Below are positions 26,091 through 39,699 of a stretch of DNA of 64,000 bases, one piece after another. Within the stretch, counting starts at the first letter, position 1, and every line of letters starts with the position of its first letter. The DNA is from Rhabdornis inornatus (Eukaryota > Chordata > Aves > Passeriformes > Rhabdornithidae), in contig VWZS01009631.1 of NCBI GenBank assembly GCA_013397075.1, forward strand, positions 242,885 through 306,884, in the 5' to 3' direction. The notes under the pieces are model-generated. The model had not been told where the DNA came from. It saw only the letters and a program-made list of their open reading frames with translations, and made no database searches. A program made the position numbers and the translations under genes.

Positions 26091-26314
26091 TTCATGTCTG
26101 CACACTCTTGTCTCTGTCTAGCCAGTTGGGCTGGAGGATGGTGTACAGAGAGGCTATTCTGATCAGTCTTCCCCACACTTCCCATTGGGAATGATTTATG
26201 ACACATCAAGGCCCTCAAATATTGCTCAGATATTTTCTTGGAAAGTTAAATCAGCATAGTCCATAAATGGGCTGAGAATTACGCAGGGTAACCAACAGTC
26301 TCTCCCCTGCCTGG

Positions 26315-26347
26315 CCTCTCTCTCTCTCTTTTTTTTTTTTTTTTTTT
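26315..26347 (+). repeat. CT repeat running into T19 tract
   Basis: A short (CT)n run at 26315-26329 passes directly into a run of 19 T. It is a plain pyrimidine microsatellite and may be the remnant tail of a minus-strand retroposed sequence, although no body is recognisable beside it. Confidence 0.85.
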
Positions 26348-28912
26348 GGTGAGAATTAGCAGTCTCTTTCACAAAAGCAATAGTTTTAGAAAAGACTACG
26401 GTTACAAGAAATCAATTACTTCAAAACTGTAAAGAAAAGCATTTCATGGTATAAAAAGAAAGCAGAAGAGAGTAAAGCATCACAGAGTACAGATAAGAGA
26501 ACAAGATCTTTGCCTAAGGACCTTACTCCTGCAGAGAGTAAGACAGGTATTTTAGCTGTGACTCTGTCATGTGTCATCTCAGTCTTTTCTGCATGCTTTT
26601 CTTGAACTGTAGTTAAAGCCTTATAAGTCCAGGATTCCTATATACCCTTTCAATTATAAAGTAACTGTTTATATCTATGTTACTCCACTATGCCCTCTTG
26701 GATGGCCAGAATTTGCAAACAATAATCAGTTATGATTTGACACTTTCCTTACAGTTTCTTTCTCTGCTTCAAGAAGGAACTATTGTAACAACCTCTGCTG
26801 AAGGCTACTGTAATCCCTTCCTGGGTTTTGTCAGTACAAATTGTTGTTTAAGACTGAATTTCCTATGGCTATTTCACACCTTAACCACCATGTCTGCAGA
26901 GTCAAACTCACCCATAAATCCCTCACCAAGTTGTAGAATCACTGTGCTAATGGACTCTAATAGCAGAGCCTTATGCAGGACAGCAACAATTAAAACATAA
27001 AAAGAAATCTAGTCAAGTATGTCTCTTTTTTATCAAAATACATTCCTTTGATTTGCTAGTATAAAGCAATGTTTCATGAACAATCATCTAAACATTAATA
27101 AAAGATACATAACAATTCTGATGTCTGTCTTCAGACTGGGACTGTGCATAGGCTGTTATGTGGTATATAATAGCAAAGGAACAAACTCATCTCTAAATTC
27201 ATTATTAGAGCCCTGGTAATATTCTCTGTCTGTCCATCATCTGAAAAGCTGGCAAATGTATGCTCTGCTTCACCAGTGTAGCAATCTCCATATAACACTG
27301 CAATATGTATTTCTGTAGCATTTGTACTACACACCAACAAAAATTGTTCCACTCAGCAGTGTAGGTATTTTTTAACAACTCTAACTAATCCAAACATTTC
27401 TGCAAGTGATTTTAACACAGATCACAAATGAAAATAAAAGCTGTACCCTGGGCAATTGGACTGTGAAGTTCGAAATGGGAAAGTCTCACTACAGAGTTTT
27501 TTTAAATTGACATTTTTTATATTCTGTTTTGTATTTTAGGGATTTTGCACAATAGATTCTAAAGCAATCCAAATCGACAACACCTTTCAATTTTCCTTAA
27601 AACCTTTGCTGACGCAGAGGACAGATCTACTGCTTTCCCATTCTGCTTAATATGTTCCAGGAAATATGAAAGTCAAGATAAAGCTAATTCAATAGAAGTA
27701 CTGCCAAAACAACAAAAAACTGATCTCTTTAACTGCCACCAAGCTGAATGGCCCATAGAGACCTTGGCACAAGCCCTTCTTTTCTCAACAGCTTGTTTTG
27801 AGATAACAAAGTATTTTGTTCAAATGGATGTTCAGACATCCTCAGTCAGGACTTGCCTGATTCTCATACCGGGTTAGTCTGCAATGCCTGTAGATTCTTC
27901 TCTTCCCAAATCCTACTCTTACACTTCCTCCCAGAAAGGATACTTTGCTCACCAGGGTGACATGATGCACCTGTTTTAAGTGATAAAGCTCCATGTCAGG
28001 CTATTACACATCACAAGTGTTTCCAGCTACTTAAATTCATGGAAATCAGCACTTCAGGAATTGTCTAGGATTTTGGGTGACTGTGTGGATGTACTAATAA
28101 TTTTCACACTTCAAGATCTACTGCTACCATTGCCAAATCAGTGCAACTGTAGATTAATTGAAGATCATGACTAGTACTTGAAAAAATTGTTTGCAAAAAC
28201 CACACATCGACTTAGCCATCATAGTGGAAGACAAAAGGCAAATGTTGACCTGAAAAGTAAGTTTGCAAGTATTGCTGCCTAAAACATGTTTTTCTTAATG
28301 TGGTGCAGGAACACCAGCCCACTGTCTCCCCTACAAGGCAATGGAACCCCTCTGGATCCTGTTGTGCATATAACTGCAGACTTCTGTATTCAAGAAGTGC
28401 TAGATAAAGGCTTTCAGCTACTGCTCCAAAGAGAATCTTAACAACAACAAACCCAAAAAGGTTTGTACAAAACCAGCAGAGATTATCTTTCAATATTTTT
28501 GCTTCACAAAATTACATGACCTGTGGGTTTATGAGTATCAGCACATTCAATTACTTACCTTTGGAAAAGTTGTTCCCACTTATTCTAAACTGCATATGAA
28601 GCTGCATCTTCTGATATGTGTTTATACATCATACATTTCCCTTCAACTCTAACTCTTCTAAGGGAGTAATTACACAAGTCAAATCTTCAGAATAAGCCAA
28701 AAATTCTAGGCTTTAGTCATTTGCCACTCAGCAAAATTTACTGTGACTATGACTGTTAACTACTCAGGGAGCGTGTTCATTTCCTTAGTTTGGCCACTTT
28801 TCATCTTGCAAGGCCATTGAAATGTTGTTAGTACCTATCTTTCCCATAACATTTTTCACCAAAACTCATGTGCGAACACTTCATAGAGGAGGTAAATGTC
28901 TTAGTGTATTAA

Positions 28913-28929
28913 AGAGAGAGAGAGAGAGA
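28913..28929 (+). repeat. (AG)8 microsatellite
   Basis: There are eight consecutive AG units. It is likely length-variable, and no associated element is seen. Confidence 0.9.
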
Positions 28930-30402
28930 AATGAAGATATAAGAAGGATGAGTATTTCCCAAAAGTCTTGTACTGGATGAGCAGCAGGAGTGCAGCCTAG
29001 CCTTCTTGGTGGTCTGCCCAAATAATGCCACATGATGATAGTCCTGCCTTACTCCTTGCTAAGAAACCAGTAAAACTATAATACCATCAGAGCTGCAGAG
29101 GCAACCAACACTTTCTTGAGACAGGTTTTAAGTATTAGTTCCTAACATCTTGCTTGGTTGGTTCATTTTTCATATGGTGACAATACATCACCTAAAGCAC
29201 ACAAACACCCATTGGTACTATTTTCTAGCACTGGCCCTAAAAGCAGGACAGACATCAGTAAAGCAGTCAACATCAGTAGCTGGTGAACCTAAATCTTGCT
29301 CAGGAGCAATGTTACACTAAATAGTATTTTACCCTTTCAAGTCAGCAGCAAGTTTAGTTTTATAACAGCCTAGGAAAAATAAAAGGTATTTTATTGAATA
29401 TTTCAGATGTGAAGGCAAATAGTGGAAGCAGTGGAAATCGCTGCTCTGTTTGTTAGCTGTTATGCTAATATAGCAGGGTCTTATGGCTCATTCATTTTAA
29501 ATTGTGATCTATATTCTTCTTCCAATTGCTACAGCCACTGAATTGGAAGCAACAACACAAACAAAGCTAGACCATGTGTCAGATGGGTCATTTAAATTTT
29601 GCTATGAAAGACATTAATAATATTCCCATTTCAATAATCATCTGTGAGTTTTAGAATTAACAAGCCAATGAGGAAAAAAGGGCCATTCAGAATTTCCAGG
29701 TTTTCTTTTGGCTGATGAAATGCAACAGTGTTAATTTACACTTGGAACACATAGGCAAGGTTTTATGTCTGTTTTAAAACAAAGAGCATCATCTTAGAAC
29801 TTTTTTTTTATGGTAATAAAATGTGAATCATGTATATCCTATATAGATAAGACCCTACTTTTCAGTGATTGGCAAGAGTGCAATCAGTAGAAAGAAGATT
29901 TCTACTCAGATATTTTCTCTCGATTCAGCATTTAAAGAAGCAGCTCTGGCAAATCTGGCACACCAGTTCTTCCAGGCCAAACTCATCTAGATCTACACAG
30001 TCATAATTTAAACATTCAATCACATCAAATTAAACAATAGAAGTAAAGAATTAACCCATTTTAGCAAGATTACCAGAATTCTCATTTTTAAGTACTGCAT
30101 TTTTTTAAGTAGCACCTAACAGGTCTCTTATTTTATTACAGTCATATGCTAAACCACTTTTGAAAAGAGCCCTACAACAATTTCCTCTTTTAAACTGAAA
30201 TAAACTTAAGCCCTGTATGCTCACGGGGAGAACCTGGCTTTTTTGGTTTTTTACCTTTAAATATAAATGCTTTCCTATAACCACAGCCTAGCAGGGAGGC
30301 AATGCCACTTGGCAAAAAAGTTATATTAAGTGCACTTTCTGGAACTGTTTATACTTTGTTCCTGAGAAATAGATTGAGTACTTGATAGTATAACACAATG
30401 AG

Positions 30403-30456
30403 AGGTACGGGTGGTGGAGATCGGATCGGATGCTTGGGCGGGGGGAGCGGGGAAGT
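30403..30456 (+). promoter_or_regulatory. Isolated G-rich, CpG-containing patch
   Basis: A short patch in AT-rich surroundings contains several CpGs, including a doubled CGGAT unit. It ends in GGGCGGGGGGAGCGGGG, which includes a GC-box-like GGGCGGGG. The run pattern does not give four clean G3 tracts, so a stable quadruplex is not clearly predicted. No transcription start is evident. Confidence 0.3.
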
Positions 30457-30460
30457 GTTG

Positions 30461-33400
30461 CTACCCCAGGAATTTATTTTTAAAGTGTCTGCTATTTCAT
30501 GCAATCTGGTCTATTTCAAAGGCAAACAATTTGCTCTTCAGAAGTATCTTTATGAGCCCCAAGGGATGAAACTCATCCCTGGCAGAAATGATTTAGCAGT
30601 ATCCAGAGAGGGGGTGAACTCCTTGAGAGGCAAGGGAATAATTTTTTGAAGGGTGGCAGAATTTTAACAAGGGCCTCTAGTGAGTTCTTGTGAACCCCTT
30701 TCAGCACATCACTGTTTTATTAAAATATTCTTCTCAAAATACTGAAACACTGACAGCTCCTGTAAGCTTGCCAAAAATTGAGTAAGGAATAAAAATAAAA
30801 TGTTAACTTGACATGTGTGAATAATTTTGATTTGATGATAACACCTTTTGGAATCGAGGCCATATTCAAAGCTGACTCGTAACACATTCACATTTCTAAC
30901 TTACATGAAATAACTCAAACTTTTCAGGCATTGTTATGGTGTGGTGAAAGGACGAGATGGTAAGAGCCAAGCTCAAGCTTCCCTCTGAGTTAAGTGAAGA
31001 CTAAAAATATTTTAGGTCATTCTGTCTGAACCTAGAGATACCTAGGTCATATTTGGTATGTGCAAAACAGGTTGGTTAATGCATGCTGGCTGGTTAAAGT
31101 AACAAACTGCAATCAAACTGAGTAAACACCAAAAGAAGGAGGTAATTTTGAGATAACTGAATTCTGAATCTGGACAAAGTACTGAGCAGACATTGTAAGG
31201 AACATCCACATTCTGAGAGGATCCAGCATTTCACTGTCTTGTGTGCACTGTCTTGGGTCTGTTCCTCCTCTGGGTCTCACCTGGGCCTCTTCACACAGTG
31301 AGAGGCCAGGCAAAGAGGAAGTTCAAATGAACTGTAAGAACCTCTTTGGACAAACCCTTAATGTAATGATTTCTCTAAGACCAGCACCATGCACTGTTTT
31401 GCACTCTCTACCACATTCGAACCTCACATGGTCAGCTTAAGCAGGGTAACACTGAACTGACTTTATTTTTCCCTCTGTCCCACCACACTGTCGTCTCTGT
31501 TCCTGAGTGCTTGACAAGTAGCCGCCACTTAATGGCAGCAAGGCTGGCAAGGGAATGGCTGTCAGTAGTGTTAATTTATCTATAAATCTCTGACCAAATA
31601 CTGTGGTCAGGAAATAAGGCGAGCAAAGTTGAAGGTGAAAAGAAAAAATTTAAATGGATGAGGTATGAATAAGTCCTACCACAGCCAGATGTACCTCTTC
31701 ACAGCTCTAATGAAACACACCTCTTACAGAAAAAGGGCTGCAGGTTTCTACTAGGTACAAGAGTACTTGTACCCAAAAGTCATTCTCTATTTTCTTAGTG
31801 CAAAAGAGTGTTCTTAGGCATTATATTTTTAGACATTCCTAAGGGCTTTTCAAGGGACTCTGACCTCCTTTGGGACAGTTTCTCAGCTAGACAGGGCTGC
31901 TGCATGCTGTCTTGGGGATGTAGTGGCATTTATCTCTAACTCACGTGACTTTCCCTTGCCTCCAGTTTATAAGTCAAAGTGATTAATCAAGTACTCAGAG
32001 CTCAATTGATTGTGTAAAAACATACACGACATAAACCCCCCACCCCTTATCTGGCTACTGACTCAGCCAACTTGTAGATCCCTCAGCATGGCTGAGTTAT
32101 GCAGTCTGCCTTGTGTTTGTGAATAGATTTAAATGCCACTCAGGACAAAAACACTGGTGAACTTGGCATATGTCCATTATTTCACTGACTCTTGTATATA
32201 TTTAATTCATTGTGGATCTGAGGTGTAACATTAAAGTGTATAGTATTACTAATAAGGCACAGGCCATTTTTAGGTCCTATCCAAAGGCATGAGATAACTT
32301 TGATAAAGGCTGGCAAACCTAATGAGCAAGCAGTGACTGGTATGTGAATCACCACTTAATGAGTTCAAAAAAGTTTGATTATCAGAAACCAAATTCAAGT
32401 GCTTTGTTTTTAAAAAGAGCATTAGGTCAGACTGGTAAAAGTAAGGCAATGGGTAAATTACATGCTCTGGACCCCACTTTTCTGTCATTTGGTGAACACA
32501 CAAGATCAATGTAAATGAATTTTAAATAGAGCTGGCTTGTACTTTAAGTGATTTCTACTTAGGTATTCTTCTCCTTCATATAAGTGCAGATTTTATATTT
32601 ATACTATGTACAGAGCACAATATACACAAAATAGTTGAGGAGTAAATGAGGAAGATTTAGGTGGGTTCAATGAACAAGTTATGACACCTTTCTTTTCCCA
32701 AATATAGAAAGTTTCTTTACATTATATGCATAAAAGCAGGTTAACAACATATTATAACTGAAATTCTGGTCTCAAAAAAGTTAGCAAATTGGAGTTCAGA
32801 CTCCACTGCGCGTTAAACTCAGTTCTGTTAGATTACCAAAGGGTCTTCAAATGTATGAAGGCATAATTTACAGACATTAGAGAAATAGGTGTCATATGAC
32901 GGTATATTTAGAAAATACGTGCTAGAAAATGTATATACTGAGGAAAGATTTAAAACCTCTATTAGGATATTATTCATCGGTAATTCTGACAACAGGAGTA
33001 TTTGCCCTGATTTGCTATTGTACAATCTCTTAATTTATTATCTAATTAGTTTTCCCAAATGCTGTATTTTTATGAAGTTCTCTCATCAAGTAATCCATCC
33101 TGATTTTCCCTCTCACTGTCTATAATAAAGTGGTTTTTTTCTTCTTAAATGTGTCTTCACAACTGCTAATTTATAACTCTTTTTCTGTGATAAGTTTTCC
33201 TTTTGTCTTTTTTCCATATATTCTGGCACAGCCTTACCTCAACAGCAACCTTCCAACTAACTGTCTCTATGTACTCACTATGACTCTCCAAAATCCTGTT
33301 TCTGTTAAAATGGAGCAACTAGTCCTGATCAGCTCTTCCCTAGAACTACAAAGTCCAAAATGCAGCAAGGTGCCACACATAGGACTAGTTGCAGTGCACA

Positions 33401-36400
33401 GCAGTCATCTTGACAGGCTTGCCTAAAAATAAAGCCAAGCCCACAACCAAGGATAGGCTTGGCTCAGAACTTGCCTAGGTAGTCCCCGAGACCACTGCAC
33501 AGAAAGCTCTTGTGTTGTTTCCAACACAGGTTAGAGGAGACATTCACAGAAAGGAATCCTCTGTCAGCCCTTGGGGAGGAAGCACACACAATGGTAAGGA
33601 GCAAGGACTGAGGGGATAAAAGACAATAGTCAGCAGGTGACAGAAGGGAACGAGTTTGAGACTGCCATGGTATTATGGCAAATTTATAACGTCTTAGTAG
33701 GATGGTGAATGACAGAGTTGGGCAATGCTTCCTGTTGTTTCCCAGAAAAGAGTGTCCTAAATGTACTTCCTATACCTTCTCAGAAAATTGGGACAATCAT
33801 CTCTCATACTTATTTTACCTAAAAAAAAATAAAGATGTGCTAGGTTCCCAGTCTGCTCTTCCAACCTCTCCAGATTTTAAGCATAAATGAAAAGGATATC
33901 AAAGATATTGAAATAAAGAGCTGCAGTGAGCCAGCACACTAGGGCAGAGAGGAACCTGGTCCCAGTAAAGGGTCACTGCACCAGCCCAACTCTGTTTCAC
34001 TGCCACAGGACGTCTTTGGTCTACCAGCAGAGCTGCATGAATGCCTTGTGAATTTGCCATGTGGTTGCTCAGATCATGGCAACCTATAATGTCCCAGCAG
34101 TCTGACACTCAGGACAGAACAGCCAAGTCTTTTTTCATCCCAAGTGTAGACCCCTAAAGGGCACCTAGAAAAGCAGTAGCATGTTTATGGGCTAGGGAGA
34201 GTGAGATGTGTATCTTGTTTCCACCTGCTCAGACTTGGAAGACATCACCTCCCTTTAACAGCTCATCTGGCTGCTTCAGGCTCTGGCTTCAGGCCACCTC
34301 ATGACGGTACATGCGCACAATTATGTTATCATTTCAAATGACAATTCATGACAAGCTGCTAGTAGGGTGATAGTCCTTCTTGCATGGTCCGCGTCTGCAG
34401 ATTATTATAAACACTGACTGTGAGACAGGGCTCAGTGCTTCTCTCAGTTTTAGCTGTCCAAATGTACCAACTTTTATGGTCTTTATCAGTGTAACTCACA
34501 GATTTTGACCCATTGCTTTTAGCCACCAGAAAAACAAAATTGGATGCTATGGTATAATGTGTTTCAGTTAAAAGTACTCTTTACGCTGCCTAGCCTTAAA
34601 GTGAATTTGCCAAGGCAAGTATCTCTGAAAGATCTATTTGTGAAATATCTTCTAGCTTGACATGCTATATGAGACTAATTGAGCAATAGTGTTGCCAGTC
34701 ATTGCTACTTAATTGTGTGATTGCTGTGGAACGCACAGCCCTGCAGCAAGGTTACACTGCCAGACAGCTAAGTGGGGATTCCAAACACACCTGGACTGCA
34801 GGCCAGGGACTAATGAAGGACCATTTTTAAACTGTGATCCTTCTTGTTTACATTCCCTTGTCAGTGTTTCTAACAGCTATTCACATAGAAGAAATTAGTT
34901 AGGGAAACTATGGATTTTCATTACCCTTTCTGAAGTGAATTTCAACAGCTAAGAAGTTGAACTTTATCCATTTTTTTCCCAGTGCATTATTTTTTTCCAC
35001 AGAGCAGTGATTATGAGAAAAGCTTCTAAAAAAATATGTGTGCCCTTTGTGCTAGAACATCCGAATTTCCATTTTAAGTTAATTTCATTTCTAACAGGCA
35101 GTAACAAAAAGAGAAATTATTTTTACAGTAAGGTCTTATCATACACTGTTGTGTAATCTCACATTTGTAAGTATTACAATCATTACAGCACATATTTAAG
35201 CAAAATACACTCCCAGTCTCTGCACTGGAAATCAGACATCCTAGCCTCAATTTTAGGCACAAAAAGCTAAATAATGTTGCTGTTTTGCTAGGAAGTCTGT
35301 AAGATTAAAAAAAGGATATCTTAAGGATTTGTGGTTTAGAGCAAAAGGAAAGGCTCTCACATTGGTGTTGAAAGAGACTGTAAGATGCAGGACTTCCTCT
35401 GAGAGCATGTCTTTAGAAGAAGAGACAGTGTCGTGGTGTAAAACGAGTAACCCTTCTCAGCAGAGTGTGCTCACAAGCGCAACCAGGGCCGGCAGTATCA
35501 CTGAGACAGAAATTTTGTTCATCTGAAAATGTGTTTCACCAACTATTTTTGGTAACTTGAAGGAAAGAACAGATTTGTAACACCTGTGCTTGCTGCAGGC
35601 CATGAGGCAAAAGGTTTGGTAGGCTTGCCTGAGAGGCTGGTCCCTGGTGCCATCTTGTGTCGAGACCGTATCTATCCCCAGCAGTGAGAGGCTGGTGGCA
35701 AAGCTCTGGCTCTGCTGCAGCCACATCTCCATCTCTCTAACCCCAAAATATCTCCATGCCTTCAAGTGTTAATACCAACTGCTTGCTGCTCTGCTGCCAC
35801 TGTCCTGTAAGAGCTATTGCTGAACTCAAGGTTCCCAAAAGATTGGCTTTTTTTATTTTAAATTAAATGATAGGCAATGTGAATATTCTTTTTCCCTAAA
35901 TTACTCTGGCAACATCATCAAAATTATGTTGGCTCAAGTGACAAACCCAAATTTGTAGCATTCCTTTCAATGTGTCAGTCAGTGGTCAGTTGAATTCTTA
36001 TCACTGTCCTTTGAGGCTGTTTAGAGGACAAGGTTTGAGAGCCCACTACTGTATAATACAGGTGACAACTGAGAAATATGTATCCTTTCTGTAACAAAAA
36101 TGCACAGCAGAAAAGAGATCAATACCACACACCTGCCAATCACTTGAAATTTGATGTATTTAAAAACCAGTTATTTAATTTGCTTGCTTGCAGAGGTGCT
36201 GAGTGTTTCCTGGGAGCATTCCGAGTGCCTTGATGCCAAAAAAACCTCCCAACATACATATATAAAAATACCAAAACTTATTTAGGTTTTATGAATTTAG
36301 ATACCTAACTTTGGCCACATGCTTTTTAAGGCATGGAGCTTTCCATGAAAATGGGCCTCTGCCTGACCCATTTAGGAACCAGTAAAATGACAAAAGAGTG

Positions 36401-37550
36401 TGTGTGGATTTTCTTTGTGTATTTGAGGTGATTATACTGTATGCAGCACTGCTCTAAAGCATGCAAAATCTGGCTTTATTTGAGTATTTTGTTCATATGT
36501 TTCTAATATCTGTGTACCTCCTAGTTTTAACCAGGCTAGCAAGAAGAAACACTGTAGTGCCAGCAGAACTGTTCTTGCCCTTTAATCTGGCCCAGATGAG
36601 AAGCTACTAAAGATCTCACAAGGAAATCCAGTTTTGGGAAATTACCAGCCTAAATTCTCAATGAAATAGGCCAAGGTAACTTCTGATAAGCTTCTGAACC
36701 CAGTCTCCAAGGCTTTTAATTTTCATTCACGGTATATAGTACCATCTATAACATTTGCTACTTCTACTCTCTGCAAGCATGCTTCACCTCTCTCACTACA
36801 TCAGTTATTAATCCTATTTTTTCCCTTTTTGAACACATAGCTGTGGTTCACCTCTAATTTTGTTACATTGCTTTATTTTTAAGCACATTTGCTGTTCATG
36901 GTGTTATATTGGTGGTGCAGGAAACTGAAGTTCTCCCTTTATTGAAAGGACAAGTCCAATACATGCATCAATGGAATAAATGAATCCCTAAACTACTAAA
37001 CCTGCCTGTGGTTAGGTTAGTGCAAACCAGAGATTGTACCTGTTCAGACATAGGTGCCTTTGGCATAGGAAAATCAGTGTCAAATAACACAGTGAAAATA
37101 AACCTGCTGCCTAGGAACATAACAAAAATTATTCAGATCCTAACTGCCTGTGCACCAACCCCAGGATTTAATATATTGACTTCTCCCCTAAAGCTGGAAG
37201 AAAAGATGTGCCCACACCTGCCTACTTTGCTGTGACTGTAAGCATGTACCTGTTCACCTCTACTGCAGTGTCTGAGGTGAACAACATTCTGCCACATCCA
37301 CCCTGCATTTCACTGAGGTTTTCTAAAAAGCACTTTCTTTATGTGAGGGTATATCTAGCAAGTTTTAGCATATTAACCTACAGAAGTTTTCTGAATTATT
37401 CTTTATCTTTCTGAGCTCTTTGCTATACACTTCTGAAGCTGTTTCATACACGTACACTCTTAAGTGCAGCTGGGATTGAATGTAAAGAGTCATTATGGTG
37501 TTCTTCACAGTCCCATTGCTGCAGAAGGCAGTAAGTACACCCTTGTGCCT
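30461..37550. other. Noncoding DNA, nothing recognised
   Basis: The sequence is unique-looking throughout. About 31490-31630 has the look of a conserved noncoding element (inference). A GC-richer patch at 35580-35800 is open on the minus strand in two frames without a protein-like product. A short hydrophilic frame ends at 35524 on plus; I could not connect it to other exons. Confidence 0.45.
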
Positions 37551-37554
37551 AGTG

Positions 37555-37680
37555 CATCCCAGTGGCCTGATTCTTCACTGTCTTGCACCTGCAGGAGTTA
37601 TTTAAACCACTACAAAATGGGCATAAATCATGACTGAGCCTGAATGGCAGGATTTCACACTCTGCAGAGGCAATAATGAC
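37555..37680. repeat. Possible old amniote interspersed repeat fragment
   Basis: The phrases GGCCTGATTCTTCACTGTC, TTGCACCTGCAG, ACTACAAAATGGGCATAAA and GGCAGGATTTCACAC occur in an order I associate with an old repeat seen in reptile and bird DNA. The family cannot be named from memory, and divergence is high. Confidence 0.35.
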
Positions 37681-38237
37681 TAGATGAAAGGGTAAAGCAG
37701 TGAAAATATCAAAGAGGATTTTTCCCCTTCTGTTCCTGCCATTTGAGTGACTAACTCAGGGGAATTGCTCTGGACTCATAAAATATATCCTAACCCTGTG
37801 GGTGGCCAGGTGAGAAGAGAGGCCTAGGGCAGCCCTGGGAGACAGCTCTAAGTCCAGGTGTGCAGCAGTGCAGTGAGGTGCTGCCACTCTGCCCCAAGTC
37901 TGAGTTTATCCAGAGGGGTCTGAGTACTCCAACACGATGTTGCTGCAAATAGTTTGGCAACTGATAAGTGGCATTCAGCCACACACAGTATCTGTATACT
38001 GGAGATAGCACCAATACTTATTTCTACTTAATGCCACCAGGAGACAATATCAGACCCACCAGAGCCTCTGCTTCTCACATCAAATCACAAACATGCAAAG
38101 AAAGTTACACAAGGACACAGGGGTACCTTAACACTAGATACAAAGTTCTGAGAAAAACCCATCACGTTTAGAGACCATGAAATTTGTATGAGGTGATATA
38201 CACTGTGCTTTTGTCCCTGTAGCCTGAGGAGCCCTTT
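37681..38237. other. Noncoding DNA with GC-richer patch
   Basis: A GC-richer patch lies at about 37790-37930. It is open on the minus strand for 74 codons without recognisable features. Nothing else is identified. Confidence 0.45.
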
Positions 38238-38310
38238 AGGGCCTGATCCAAATCAATCTGAAATCATCATAATCTCTCTGTTTGCTTCAGTGTACTTTGG
38301 ATCAGCCCCT
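38238..38310. repeat. Second palindromic interspersed repeat (sauropsid type)
   Basis: The left arm (38238-38262) begins AGGGCCTGATCCAAATC. The reverse complement of the right arm (38286-38310) begins AGGGGCTGATCCAAAGT. I count 20 of 25 matching positions. The plan 'GGCCTGATCCAAA ... TTTGGATCAGGCC' matches a short palindromic element I recall as common in turtle, crocodile and bird sequence. It is non-coding and of a different arm sequence from the one at 18554-18674. Confidence 0.6.
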
Positions 38311-39478
38311 GAAGCTGTCCAACAATAACTGACCTATAGGGAAAGCATCATTCTAATGAGGAATATCACTAGGATTTACATATACAGAGATTTCTAGCCT
38401 TGCACAAAAACCTGTGCTTTTGTCCTTTAACTAAGCTAAGAAAACTTGCATTCTGGATTTTGTGAAAAGTAATTAACATTTCATACACTTAGAAGAAACT
38501 TGAAGTACTTTTAATTATAATCAGTTACAAGATGTTATTCACCAAGTGTTTCCATGCTTTAATTCATCTTTCAAGCATAGCAAACAAGAAATTAATTACT
38601 AAAGGTCTTTCAACTATTCTGAGCTATATCTTAAATCATAGTAAAGAATATAACATTCCTCTGATTTCAAATATATAATTTCTGGTGTAATACTGGAATA
38701 AGGACTGAGCTGGCCAGCAATGGAAGTCCTTCACTCTAAGCCAGCCACATCTAATTATAAAAGATGAAGGCTTTGAAAATTTACATAATTGCTGGCTCTG
38801 GTAGGGGTCGGTAACATATTTGCATTAGCTACTTATGCTTCATACCAACACTTTTAAGCACCACTTATCAAAAATAAGTCTACCAAGTCAGAGGTGCGTA
38901 GGTGGCTAAATAAAACCTGCTAAATATGGGTAGCACCACCTCTTTACGTCATAAAGAGATATATAGGCTTTGACACACAGGGTCTTTTCTTTGTCTTGTT
39001 TGTCACTTACACATTAGAGTAATAGGTACATTAGAAATGCTCTTGATAGGAATTAATACCTTCTGCTCCTTTAGTGTGCATTTGCTATAGCTATTTACTG
39101 TGTTTTTATATACAGAATGTATTTGGTTCAATTTGCACTTCAGAATTTCCCTGGGTTGCCCTCTCTGGCTCATTTCTCAAGCCATCAGTCTAGATGGTAG
39201 TATGGCACCTTAACACAGCAGGATAAAACTCCTGTAGTCTAAGTATATCTCTCTAATTCTTCCATGATTATTTCTCTTTTTCATATAATATAAAAATTCT
39301 GCCAGACATGTAAATATGTGATGCAAGAACTATACAATAGAAAATGACCAACCGGTACATACATTCAAAGGGTCTGTTTAGAAAGGAGTCACATTATGTT
39401 ACAAACAGGTCTTTTTCTTATTATGTTTGATGTCAGCAAGTGAGCTTTAAGAAACCTGACACTGTTTGAACTTCTTTT
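38311..39478. other. AT-rich noncoding DNA
   Basis: No gene is recognised. The octamer motif ATTTGCAT lies at 38818-38825 in a stretch (38750-38890) that looks unique and motif-dense. Confidence 0.4.
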
Positions 39479-39694
39479 TTAATTTATTTTTTTGTATACG
39501 TTGATTTGATGGTTTTTGAACTCAGGATCAATTTGGTGACATCGTGGCTGATCCATTTTATCCTTGCTTTGCTGGGCCACTGTTTCGTTCTGAGGCTCCA
39601 GTCTCCCATTTTCCTCGAAAGGCTCATTAGGCCTGATCTCTTTTAGCCTTTTTGCTTTTTTTCCTTTCTTCCCCACACTGGACTCTGGTTTGCT
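39479..39694 (-). other. Short hydrophilic open frame, unidentified
   Basis: The minus strand is open for about 72 codons. It encodes a lysine-, glutamate- and asparagine-rich peptide with a basic start (GKKGKKAKRLKEI) and the ending NVYKKIN before TAA. The composition is unlike the hydrophobic, serine/leucine-rich chance frames elsewhere in the window. No known protein is recognised. The upstream limit is a stop at 39695-39697, and no good splice acceptor precedes it. It may be a terminal exon, a pseudogene scrap or chance. Confidence 0.2.
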
Positions 39695-39699
39695 TTATT

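Larger units (their letters stand above)
26091..30389. other. Noncoding DNA with simple repeats
   Basis: No gene is recognised. The frames at 26677-27000 (plus) and 28212-28493 (minus) have no recognisable domain and no convincing splice context. Simple repeats inside are listed separately. Confidence 0.5.

Noticed and set aside
34979..35156. Possible exon after a double acceptor-like tract (..TTTTCCACAG)
   Set aside because: One frame stays open for about 50 codons but is AT-driven and lacks a donor or protein-like content. Another frame stops after eight codons.
35650..35664. Possible CTCF site (TGCCATCTTGTGTCG)
   Set aside because: Two mismatches to the core, including a terminal G needed by the consensus.
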